Source: Clostridia bacterium (GTDB lineage: Bacteria; Bacillota_A; Clostridia; Oscillospirales; SIG627). Taken from it: a stretch of 9,310 nucleotides of DNA. Positions 1-6,342 of the stretch are shown here, piece after piece. Positions within the stretch are counted from its first letter, which is position 1. The number at the start of each line of letters is the position of its first letter. The stretch covers positions 1 to 9,310 of the forward strand of contig JAFVYT010000212.1 in the NCBI GenBank assembly GCA_017508505.1. The letters are read 5' to 3'. A model generated the notes under the pieces. It was not told the DNA's origin. It searched no databases and saw only the letters and a program-made list of their open reading frames with translations. The translations under genes were made by a program, and so were the position numbers.

Positions 1-56
1 TAAACCTTGCTTTTTGCTCAGTTTGTCCGTTCTGCATCTTTTTTTCCTATCCCCTT
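1..56. other. Left edge, no gene recognised
   Basis: This short stretch lies beyond the terminator of the AraC gene. It begins with TAA, which could be the stop codon of a plus-strand gene ending at the window edge, but three bases cannot show that. The rest is T-rich and has no coding signal I trust. Confidence 0.3.
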
Positions 57-100
57 AAAAGGAGCTGTAAAAAAACTTGAGTTTTTTTACAGCCCCTTTT
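57..100 (-). terminator. Rho-independent terminator of the AraC gene, possibly bidirectional
   Basis: Two 21-base arms (57-77 and 80-100) form a nearly perfect inverted repeat. The single mismatch (63 against 94) becomes a G-U pair in the minus-strand transcript. The stem includes a GCTGT/ACAGC core and a run of seven A/T pairs. The minus-strand arm begins directly after the stop codon of the AraC gene, and the arm ends with TTTT. The A/T-rich symmetry would also let it stop plus-strand transcripts entering from the left. Confidence 0.85.
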
Positions 101-874
101 TTATCCCTTCGGCCCGATGCCGAAGCGTTTTTTATAAGCACGGAAGAAGGTGGTGTAATCCCCGAAGCCACAGCGGCCGTAGACCTCCCCGGGGCGAAGC
201 CCCTCCTGCAAAAGCCTTCTTGCCAGAAAAAGCCGCTTGACCGTAACGTATTCCCAAGGGGTGGTGCCCGTGGCGGCGCGGAAGAGGCGGTTCAGGTGGG
301 TCTTGCTGATGAAAAAGCGGCGGCACAGCAGCTCCGTGGAAAGCTCTCCTCCGAGATTGGCGTTGACGTAGTCCAGCACCTCCTGCAATCGGTCCGCTCC
401 ACGGCTCTCCTTTTTCTCCCGCAAAAGCGGAGCCGCCGCAGACAAATCCCCCAAAAGAGGCAACAGATAGGAAAGGCGGAGCGAGGCGGTGGGAGCGGCC
501 AAAAGCTTGGTCAGATACTCCTGCCAGCGGTTTTCGGGAAAGAGTGCGGCGGGATAATGGTTCCACCGCCCCAAGGGGCGATCGTCAAAAACGGAAAGAA
601 GCTCCCTTCCTCCGATGGTCCCGACCACGTCCTCCAGATCGAAATTGACGTGCATCCTTTCGTAAGGGACGGCGGAGCGGATACGGGGAATGTGAACCTC
701 GCCCCGCCGCATCAGAACCAGATCCCCCGGCTTCATCCAATACGTGCTGCCCTCCACCCGAAACTCCACGTCCCCCGAAAGAACCAGCAGGATCTCACAG
801 GTTTCGTGACTGTGCATCCCTCGGGGAACAAGGGACGGACACGGGGTCAGCTCGTGCTCTCCAAAGATCTCCAT
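101..874 (-). CDS. AraC-family transcriptional regulator, cupin-type sensor domain
   Basis: This is a 257-residue DNA-binding regulator. Residues about 15-65 form a cupin-like sensing domain, with a HSHETCE metal/ligand-type motif at 21-27 and PGD at 49-51. Residues about 160-257 are the AraC double helix-turn-helix, with the first recognition region near 188-199 (ISKTHLNRLFRA) and the second ending in FFRAYKKRFGIGP. The protein stops two residues after the conserved proline, so it lacks the usual short tail containing YR. The ATG at 874 is preceded by AAAAGGAGGT at a six-base spacing, which fixes the start. The gene is divergent from the two-HAD operon and shares with it a control region containing a direct repeat, so I infer that it regulates that operon and itself. 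The ligand is unknown; AraC proteins with this domain order often respond to sugars. Confidence 0.93.
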   Translation of the reverse strand: MEIFGEHELTPCPSLVPRGMHSHETCEILLVLSGDVEFRVEGSTYWMKPGDLVLMRRGEVHIPRIRSAVPYERMHVNFDLEDVVGTIGGRELLSVFDDRPLGRWNHYPAALFPENRWQEYLTKLLAAPTASLRLSYLLPLLGDLSAAAPLLREKKESRGADRLQEVLDYVNANLGGELSTELLCRRFFISKTHLNRLFRAATGTTPWEYVTVKRLFLARRLLQEGLRPGEVYGRCGFGDYTTFFRAYKKRFGIGPKG

Positions 875-894
875 CTCCCCACCTCCTTTTCTTC

Positions 895-923
895 ATCCTA
901 CCACAGAATGGTTCTTTTTGCAA
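895..923 (-). promoter_or_regulatory. Promoter of the AraC gene
   Basis: Read on the minus strand, there is a -35 TTGCAA (918-923), a 17-base spacer and a -10 TAGGAT (895-900) preceded by TGG, making an extended -10. The left copy of the GGTTCTTTTTG repeat (910-920) overlaps the -35 box, which would suit autorepression. Confidence 0.65.
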
Positions 924-942
924 TAAAAAAAGGTTCTTTTTG
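910..942. promoter_or_regulatory. Direct-repeat operator candidate for the AraC regulator
   Basis: The 11-base sequence GGTTCTTTTTG occurs perfectly at 910-920 and again at 932-942, 22 bases start to start. AraC-family proteins typically bind two direct half-sites about two helical turns apart. The left copy covers the -35 box of the AraC gene and the right copy ends four bases before the -35 box of the HAD operon, the usual place for class II activation. The role is inferred from layout. Confidence 0.6.
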
Positions 943-945
943 TTA

Positions 946-974
946 TTGAAAGCAAAAAGCACCTTATGTATAAT
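946..974 (+). promoter_or_regulatory. Promoter of the HAD phosphatase operon
   Basis: The -35 is TTGAAA (946-951), followed by a 17-base spacer and a consensus -10 TATAAT (969-974). It lies about 37 bases before the start codon of the Cof-type gene and directly downstream of the right operator half-site. Confidence 0.8.
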
Positions 975-1011
975 GATATCAGAAGAAAAAATGCAAGAAA
1001 AGGAGAACCCT

Positions 1012-1842
1012 ATGAAGATCCGCGCTGTTTTAATGGATATGGACGGTACCCTTCTCGGAAAGAGTCAGGTCGCCGTCAGCCGTCGCAATATGGCCGCCAT
1101 TCAGAAGGCCATCTCAAAGGGCGTCCACGTGATCCCCTGCACCGGCAGAGTCTTTGATATGCTCCCCCCTCAGCTTTTGACCCAGGAGGGTCTGCGCTAT
1201 TTCGTGCTCAGCCACGGGGCAAGAGCCTATGACAAGGTAGAGGACAGAAGTCTTTACGAGGATCTGATCCCTGCAGACGAGGCTGCCACCTTGATGGAGA
1301 GCCTGCAGGGCAAGGGGCTTTATAACGAGGTTGCCGCCGAGGGCACCGTCTATTTTGAGAAGGCCATCACCGAGCCCTTCGACCTCTCTCTGATCCCGGA
1401 GCACCACGTCTGGTACGTGCGGGACAACTGCTTTACGGCGGTGGAGAACCCCGCCGAGCACTTCCGCAAAAACGGCATCGGCGTAGAAAAGATGAACCTT
1501 TACAACATCCCCGCAGGGCTTCAGAATGAGCTTTACGACCTTGTGACCGCCTCCGGCTTCATCGGCCACACCCGCCCCGGAGCAGGCCCTCATCTGGAAT
1601 TTTCCCACAAGGGGCTGGACAAGCTCTGTGCCGTCAGAAGCATTCTCGAGCGGATCGGCGTTTCCTTTGAGGAGACCATGGCCATCGGGGACTCCTCCAG
1701 CGACGTGGCCATTCTCGAGGCCGCAGGACTCGGTGTCGCCATGGGCAACGCTCCCGACAACATCAAGGCCTATGCCGACGTCGTCACGGGTCTGAACACC
1801 GACGACGGCCTCGCCGCCGCCTTTGAAGCGTACGTTCTGTAA
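1012..1842 (+). CDS. Cof-type HAD-IIB family hydrolase
   Basis: This is a 276-residue soluble phosphatase of the haloacid dehalogenase superfamily, the usual size for the Cof/IIB group that dephosphorylates sugar phosphates and small metabolites. Motif I is DMDGT with nucleophile D9 and D11. Motif II is T44 in PCTGR, motif III is K204 in GLDKL, and motif IV is GDSSSD with D227 and D231. The usual Asn before the last Asp is replaced by Ser. The cap domain spans about 85-195. I chose the ATG at 1012 because AAGGAG (1000-1005) sits six bases before it. The same frame is open back to 940, but that extension would run through the promoter. The stop codon overlaps the ribosome binding site of the next gene (TAAGGAGG), so the two are one operon. 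The substrate cannot be predicted from sequence. Confidence 0.93.
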   Translation: MKIRAVLMDMDGTLLGKSQVAVSRRNMAAIQKAISKGVHVIPCTGRVFDMLPPQLLTQEGLRYFVLSHGARAYDKVEDRSLYEDLIPADEAATLMESLQGKGLYNEVAAEGTVYFEKAITEPFDLSLIPEHHVWYVRDNCFTAVENPAEHFRKNGIGVEKMNLYNIPAGLQNELYDLVTASGFIGHTRPGAGPHLEFSHKGLDKLCAVRSILERIGVSFEETMAIGDSSSDVAILEAAGLGVAMGNAPDNIKAYADVVTGLNTDDGLAAAFEAYVL

Positions 1843-1853
1843 GGAGGAAAAAA

Positions 1854-3383
1854 ATGAAAAAGCCGTATCTTGTTTGTATTGACTCCGACGGGTGCGTGTT
1901 CGACACCATGGAGATCAAGCATAAGGAGTGCTTCTGCCCTCCCTACATCGACCATTTTAACCTGCAGGCCGTTTCCAAATACGCCCGCGACGCGTGGGAT
2001 TTTGCCAATCTCTATTCCGCCACCCGCGGCATCCACCGCCTGAAGGCGCTGCTCTTGGCGCTGGAGGTCTTAAAGGACAGAAAGGAAGTGCAGGAGCGGG
2101 ACTTCATCCCCACCCAGCTTCCCCAGCTTCGGGCTTACGTGGAATCAGGCCTTCCCCTGAGCAATACAGGGCTTGAGGAATATCTGAAGGAGCACCCCGA
2201 CAAGGAGGAGATCCGCACCACCCTCGCCTGGAGCCTGGAAGTGAACGAGCGCGTGGGCAAGATGGTGCACGGCGTGCCGCCCTTCCCCCACGTCAGAGAG
2301 TGCCTTTCGGTTCTGAAGGAAAAGGCCGACATCGTCATCGTCTCCGCCACCCAGGAATTGGCCCTTCAGAGAGAATGGGCCGAGCACGGCCTTCTGGAGC
2401 TGGTCACCGCCGTCAAGGGTCAGGAGAGCGGCACGAAGGCAGAGATCATCGCCTCCTTGAAGGACGACTACGCCCCCGACCGCGTTCTGATGATCGGAGA
2501 TGCCCCCGGTGACCGTGACGCCGCCAAGGCAAACGGCGCCCTCTTCTACCCCATTTGCCCCGACAGGGAGGCCGCCTCCTGGGCCGAGTTCCCCGAGGTG
2601 ATGGAGGCCTTTTTGGAGGGTCGCTACCGCGGCGCGTGCGAGGATGAGATCATCGCCCGCTTCGAGAAGCTCCTTCCCGCCGAGCCCGCTTGGGAAAAGG
2701 GAACAAAGGAGATCGTCATCGGCTCCACCGTCGGGCAGAAGTTCTACCTCGACGGCTCCGTCCGCCGCTACCCCGGCAACACCGTGGTGGCCGACGTGAC
2801 CCCCGAATGTCCCGCCTACGAGGTGATGCAGACGGTGCGCAAAATGTGGGAGGAGTCGGGCCTTGCCCATCACTACACCCTCCTGCCCGAGGACAGCTAC
2901 CATATGACCGTGATCCGCGGCCTGAACCATCAGGTGAGAAAGGAGGGCTTCTGGCCCGAGGGTCTTGACAAAAACGCTCCCATGACCGAGGTGGACGACT
3001 ACGTTTCCGCGGCCATTGCCGCCTCAAGGCTCCCGCAAGGCGCGCGGATGCGCTTCCGCGAGATCTACGCCAGCCGCTCCTGCGTCATCGTCAAACTCGA
3101 CCCCGCCGATGCCGAGCAGGATCGCATCCTGCGCTCCTTCCGCGACCGCGCCGCAGAAAAGATCGGCCTGTACCTTCCCAAGCACGAGTCCTACACCTTC
3201 CACATCTCCCTTGCCTATACCCTCACCGTCCCCACGGGAGAGGAGGACACGGCTCTGCAGGCCCTGAAGAAGCGGATCAACGACTACCTTGCCACCGCAC
3301 CAGAATTCGTCACCTCCGAGCCCTATATGGCCTACTACGACGATATGTACGCCTTCCACCCCCACCGCATCCCCCGCGACTGA
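1854..3383 (+). CDS. HAD hydrolase fused to a DUF1868-like 2H phosphoesterase
   Basis: This 509-residue protein has two catalytic domains. Residues about 5-255 are a HAD phosphatase: DSDG with D10 and D12 (motif I), S164 in VIVSAT (motif II), a lysine near 188 or 195 (motif III) and GDAPGD with D216 and D220 (motif IV). The region between residues 25 and 135 is a helical cap. After a linker (about 256-284), residues 285-509 resemble DUF1868, a branch of the 2H phosphoesterase superfamily. The domain opens with GQKFYLDG and PGNTVV and carries both signature motifs, H350-M-T352 and H450-I-S452. 2H enzymes open cyclic phosphates such as 2',3' or 1'',2'' cyclic phosphodiesters. The ATG has GGAGG at a good distance, 11 bases after the previous stop. 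I see no signal peptide or membrane segment. A combined cyclic phosphodiesterase and phosphatase reaction is inference. Both active sites look intact. Confidence 0.88.
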   Translation: MKKPYLVCIDSDGCVFDTMEIKHKECFCPPYIDHFNLQAVSKYARDAWDFANLYSATRGIHRLKALLLALEVLKDRKEVQERDFIPTQLPQLRAYVESGLPLSNTGLEEYLKEHPDKEEIRTTLAWSLEVNERVGKMVHGVPPFPHVRECLSVLKEKADIVIVSATQELALQREWAEHGLLELVTAVKGQESGTKAEIIASLKDDYAPDRVLMIGDAPGDRDAAKANGALFYPICPDREAASWAEFPEVMEAFLEGRYRGACEDEIIARFEKLLPAEPAWEKGTKEIVIGSTVGQKFYLDGSVRRYPGNTVVADVTPECPAYEVMQTVRKMWEESGLAHHYTLLPEDSYHMTVIRGLNHQVRKEGFWPEGLDKNAPMTEVDDYVSAAIAASRLPQGARMRFREIYASRSCVIVKLDPADAEQDRILRSFRDRAAEKIGLYLPKHESYTFHISLAYTLTVPTGEEDTALQALKKRINDYLATAPEFVTSEPYMAYYDDMYAFHPHRIPRD

Positions 3384-3389
3384 GCACAC

Positions 3390-3420
3390 GCCCCTTTCCC
3401 TCGGGAAAGGGGCATTTTTC
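3390..3420 (+). terminator. Rho-independent terminator of the HAD operon
   Basis: A perfect 11-base stem pairs GCCCCTTTCCC (3390-3400) with GGGAAAGGGGC (3403-3413). It is followed by ATTTTTC and starts seven bases after the stop codon of the fusion gene. Confidence 0.92.
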
Positions 3421-3449
3421 TTGACCGCGATGGCGGGATGTGCTAAAAT
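3421..3449 (+). promoter_or_regulatory. Promoter of the esterase gene
   Basis: The -35 is TTGACC (3421-3426), with a 17-base spacer and a -10 TAAAAT (3444-3449) preceded by TGC, an extended -10. The -35 begins at the end of the T-tract of the preceding terminator, so the spacer is fully used. Confidence 0.75.
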
Positions 3450-3479
3450 GGCAGAAGAAACGAAATAAGGAGACGCGCT

Positions 3480-4256
3480 ATGGCACTGGTTCAACTGAAT
3501 TACTTTTCCAACGTATTGAAGACCCCCGTGGACGTAACCGTCCTTCTCCCCGAGATCGACAAAAAGGACGAGGGATCGGGCCGCCCCGAGGGGGAGTATC
3601 GGACCGTCTGGCTCTTCCACGGAATGAGCTCCGACCACACCACCTGGCTCCGCCGCACGGACGTGGATCTTTTTTGCAAGCGGCACAAGATCGCCTTTGT
3701 GATGCCCGGGATCGGGGACAATTGGTACACCAACACCGTATCGGGAATGCGCTATTTCGACTACGTCACCGATGAGCTGCCGCAGGTATGCCGCAGCTAT
3801 TTTGCGGGGATGAGCCCGCGGCGGGAGATGAACCTTGTGGCAGGGTGCTCCATGGGCGGGTACGGCGCCGTGAAGGCGGCACTCCATCGCCCCGAAAACT
3901 ACTACGGCTGCATCTCTCTGGGCGGCGCTCTGGACATCACCCGTGAGGGCAGAAAAAAGCACACCGAGCTCTGGCGCCGCATCTTCGACTACAACATGCA
4001 GGACGAGTCGGAGCTTGCGGGGACGGAGCACGACCTGTACCACGTGGCCCGGGTGCAAAAGGAGAAGGGTGTCACCCTCCCCGAGTTCTACCTTTGGTGC
4101 GGCGCGCAGGACGGACTTTTTGAAAACAACCGAAAATTCGACAGACTTTTAACCGAGCTGGAGCTGCCCCACGTCTACAAAGAATCCGAAGGGACCCACT
4201 CCTGGGTATGGTGGAGCCCTGAGCTGGAAAACGGCCTGAAGTATTTTATCAAGTAA
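3480..4256 (+). CDS. EsteraseD / tributyrin-esterase-like alpha/beta hydrolase
   Basis: This is a 258-residue soluble serine esterase of the EsteraseD family (the group of tributyrin esterase EstA, S-formylglutathione hydrolase and feruloyl esterases). The nucleophile elbow is GCSMGG with S124. D211 in GAQDG and H240 in GTHSW complete the triad, and HGMSSD (47-52) supplies the oxyanion region. Conserved aromatics around NWYTNT (81-86) and RYFDYV (91-96) match the family. No signal peptide is visible, so it should act in the cytoplasm, probably removing short acyl groups from imported substrates such as acetylated sugars. The start follows TAAGGAG (3466-3472) with seven bases between. A charged loop at 26-40 is probably a surface insertion. 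It is a single gene with its own promoter. No terminator is obvious behind it, so reading through into the next gene is possible. Confidence 0.92.
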   Translation: MALVQLNYFSNVLKTPVDVTVLLPEIDKKDEGSGRPEGEYRTVWLFHGMSSDHTTWLRRTDVDLFCKRHKIAFVMPGIGDNWYTNTVSGMRYFDYVTDELPQVCRSYFAGMSPRREMNLVAGCSMGGYGAVKAALHRPENYYGCISLGGALDITREGRKKHTELWRRIFDYNMQDESELAGTEHDLYHVARVQKEKGVTLPEFYLWCGAQDGLFENNRKFDRLLTELELPHVYKESEGTHSWVWWSPELENGLKYFIK

Positions 4257-4308
4257 ATTATAAAATCGGCTCATTTTTGCGAAAATCAACCCCGTTTCAG
4301 GTCTGTTC

Positions 4309-4337
4309 TTGACTTTTCCCTTTCCCCTTGCTACAAT
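4309..4337 (+). promoter_or_regulatory. Promoter of the DUF4838-type gene
   Basis: The -35 is TTGACT (4309-4314), with a 17-base spacer and a -10 TACAAT (4332-4337) preceded by TGC, an extended -10. The leader to the start codon is short, about 25-30 bases. The upstream part of this intergenic region (4257-4308) is AT-rich with no hairpin that I can see. Confidence 0.78.
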
Positions 4338-4367
4338 CAAAAAAAGACACTTTCAAAGGAGTATGCT

Positions 4368-6293
4368 ATGAACGTAATCTTTGCCCGAATCGGAAGGGAC
4401 AAAACCTGTGCCTTCGCCTTTTCCGAGCTGAAGCGCATCTTAAAGCAGATGGATCCCACCCTGGTGGTGGACGGACGGATCTACGACGAGGTCGATCCCG
4501 AGAAGAAAAACGTCATCTGGCTGGGTCTGGACGGCAGCGTGGAAAAAACCGAAAACGACAGCATCCGCATTCAGGTGGAAAACGGGGCCGGTGTCATCAC
4601 GGGCTCCTGCAACCGTGCGGTGCTTTTGGCCGCCTACCGCTTCTTGAAGGAATTGGGCTGCCGCTTCCTGCGTCCCGGTAAGGACGGAGAGATCATCCCC
4701 AAGAAAAAGCTTTGCCGCGAGAACCTCACGGTAAAGGTTACCGAAACTGCCTCCTACCGCCACAGAGGCGTTTGCATCGAGGGCTGTAACGCCTACGAGC
4801 ACGTCTACAATATGATCGACTTTCTCCCCAAGGTGGGAATGAACGGCTACTTTATGCAGTTCCACACCCCCAGCACCTTCTTCAAGCGCTACTACAACAT
4901 CAATCCCAACCCCCACGTGGAGGTAGACGAGCTGACAGACGATGACATCGGGCATATGTGGCAGAGTCTGGAGGAGGAGATCGCCCTCCGCGCTCTGGAC
5001 TATCACGCCACGGGACACGGCTGGACCTGTGCTCCCTTCGGCATCCCCGCCTCCGGCTGGGACCGTCGGGACGATTGGGAAATGCCCCCCGAGGCCCTGA
5101 AGGTGATGGCAGAGCTGAACGGCCACCGCGGCCTTTATAAGCGCGTTGCCCTGAACACCAACCTCTGCTACTCCAACCCCGAGGTTCGGGAAAAGATGAA
5201 CGACAGCATCGTGGCCTACTGCAAGGAGCACCCGGACGTGAACTTCCTGCATTTCTGGCTGGCCGACGGCACCAACAACCACTGCGAGTGCGAGGAATGC
5301 CGCAAGATGACCCCCGCCGACTACTACGTCAAGACGCTGAATGAGCTGGACGTCAAGCTGACCGCCGCAGGGGTTCCCACCAAGATCGTATGCCTGATCT
5401 ACGTGGACCTTCTGTGGGCTCCTCAGGTGGAGAAGATTGCCAATCCCGACCGCTTCGTTCTGATGTTCGCCCCCATTACCCGCACCTACACCAACGCCTT
5501 CGTGGAGGCAGATCTGGAGGAAAAGGTCGAGCTTGTCCCCTACAAGAGAAACGAAAACGTAATGCCCCGCTCCGTTGCGGAGAACGTGGCCCGACTGAAG
5601 ATCTGGCAGAGGGAGCAGCTCAGCGGGGATTCCTTCGACTTTGACTATCACCTGATGTGGGATCACCATCTGGATCCCGGCTACTACGAGTGCGCCCGCG
5701 TCCTGCACAAGGATATGGCAAATCTGGACAAGATCGGTCTGGGTGGTATGATGAGCTGTCAGGGACAGAGAGTCTTCTTCCCCACGGGTCTCCCCTTCTA
5801 CGCCATGGCCGCAGGCCTTTGGGACAAGACCAGCCGCTTCGAGGACGTGACCAAGGAATACTTCACCGCCGCCTTCGGCGATGAGGCTGAGACCGTGGAG
5901 ACCTACCTTTCCACCCTCTCCCGCCTCTTTGACCCCGTGTATCTCCGCAGAGAAAAGCCCATCGACGACGCCTTCTTCGCAGGTCTCGACAAGGCCAAGA
6001 GAGTCATCGCCGCCTTTGAGAAGGACGTTCTCGCCACCGCCCCCGACACCCCCGCTTGGGAGCACCTGAGAATCCACGCAGTGATGGCCACCGCTCACGC
6101 CGATATGCTGGCCGAGACCCTGAAGGCCGACTCCACCGAGGAGAGCCGTCTTGCGGCCAAGGAGAAGCTCCAGAGCCTCTTCTACTCCTTCGAAGAGAGA
6201 ATCGGCGACGCCTTTGACCCCGTGCTTTACAACCGCATCTTCAACCGCACCCTGAACAAATTCTTCGACGCACCGAAGGTCATGCTCAACTAA
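4368..6293 (+). CDS. DUF4838-type, glycoside-hydrolase-like protein
   Basis: This is a 641-residue protein. The N-terminal part (about 1-120) resembles the small alpha/beta domain found before the barrel of alpha-glucuronidases and hexosaminidases, including the segment ITGSCNRAVLLAAYRFLKEL followed by GCRFLRPG (77-104). The central part (about 130-480) looks like a TIM barrel. It starts at YRHRGV and carries a WLADG segment (297-301) followed by a CECEEC cluster (C306, C308, C311), the arrangement I associate with DUF4838. The C-terminal 150 residues are helical. There is no signal peptide, so it probably works on imported oligosaccharides; many relatives are secreted. The catalytic residues are not known to me, although D300 next to the cysteine cluster is a candidate. 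The start follows AAAGGAG (4355-4361) with six bases between. The family assignment is by remembered motifs, not by search. Confidence 0.8.
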   Translation: MNVIFARIGRDKTCAFAFSELKRILKQMDPTLVVDGRIYDEVDPEKKNVIWLGLDGSVEKTENDSIRIQVENGAGVITGSCNRAVLLAAYRFLKELGCRFLRPGKDGEIIPKKKLCRENLTVKVTETASYRHRGVCIEGCNAYEHVYNMIDFLPKVGMNGYFMQFHTPSTFFKRYYNINPNPHVEVDELTDDDIGHMWQSLEEEIALRALDYHATGHGWTCAPFGIPASGWDRRDDWEMPPEALKVMAELNGHRGLYKRVALNTNLCYSNPEVREKMNDSIVAYCKEHPDVNFLHFWLADGTNNHCECEECRKMTPADYYVKTLNELDVKLTAAGVPTKIVCLIYVDLLWAPQVEKIANPDRFVLMFAPITRTYTNAFVEADLEEKVELVPYKRNENVMPRSVAENVARLKIWQREQLSGDSFDFDYHLMWDHHLDPGYYECARVLHKDMANLDKIGLGGMMSCQGQRVFFPTGLPFYAMAAGLWDKTSRFEDVTKEYFTAAFGDEAETVETYLSTLSRLFDPVYLRREKPIDDAFFAGLDKAKRVIAAFEKDVLATAPDTPAWEHLRIHAVMATAHADMLAETLKADSTEESRLAAKEKLQSLFYSFEERIGDAFDPVLYNRIFNRTLNKFFDAPKVMLN

Positions 6294-6297
6294 GCAA

Positions 6298-6331
6298 AAA
6301 AAGAAGTCCCTTTTCCAAGGGACTTCTTTTT
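6298..6331. terminator. Bidirectional terminator between convergent genes
   Basis: A perfect 15-base stem pairs 6298-6312 with 6317-6331 around the loop TTCC. The arms hold GAAGTCCCTT/AAGGGACTTC, flanked by an A-run on the left and a T-run on the right. It therefore gives a U-tract on each strand. It sits 4 bases after the stop of the DUF4838-type gene and 11 bases after the stop of the minus-strand oxidoreductase. Confidence 0.92.
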
Positions 6332-6342
6332 GCGTCAGCATC

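Noticed and set aside
77..949. A 290-residue open frame on the plus strand opposite the AraC gene
   Set aside because: It is antisense to a clear AraC protein, has no ribosome binding site, and its translation is low-complexity with no recognisable domain. It runs through the terminator and the divergent promoters.
940..1011. Longer N-terminus for the Cof-type HAD protein
   Set aside because: The extension would translate the promoter itself, and the conserved HAD strand begins right after the ATG at 1012, which has a good ribosome binding site.
2145..2930. A 261-residue minus-strand open frame inside the HAD-2H gene
   Set aside because: It is antisense, Gly/Val-rich and has no ribosome binding site or recognisable fold.
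3024..4058. A 344-residue minus-strand open frame spanning the end of the HAD-2H gene and the esterase
   Set aside because: It crosses a strong terminator and promoter and covers two genes with intact catalytic motifs on the other strand.
4440..6341. A 633-residue open frame on the minus strand opposite the DUF4838-type gene
   Set aside because: The frame is almost complete across the gene, which is striking. However, its translation is a Val/Gly/His-rich string typical of antisense readings of GC-rich third positions, and it starts inside nothing promoter-like and ends within the coding strand's start region.
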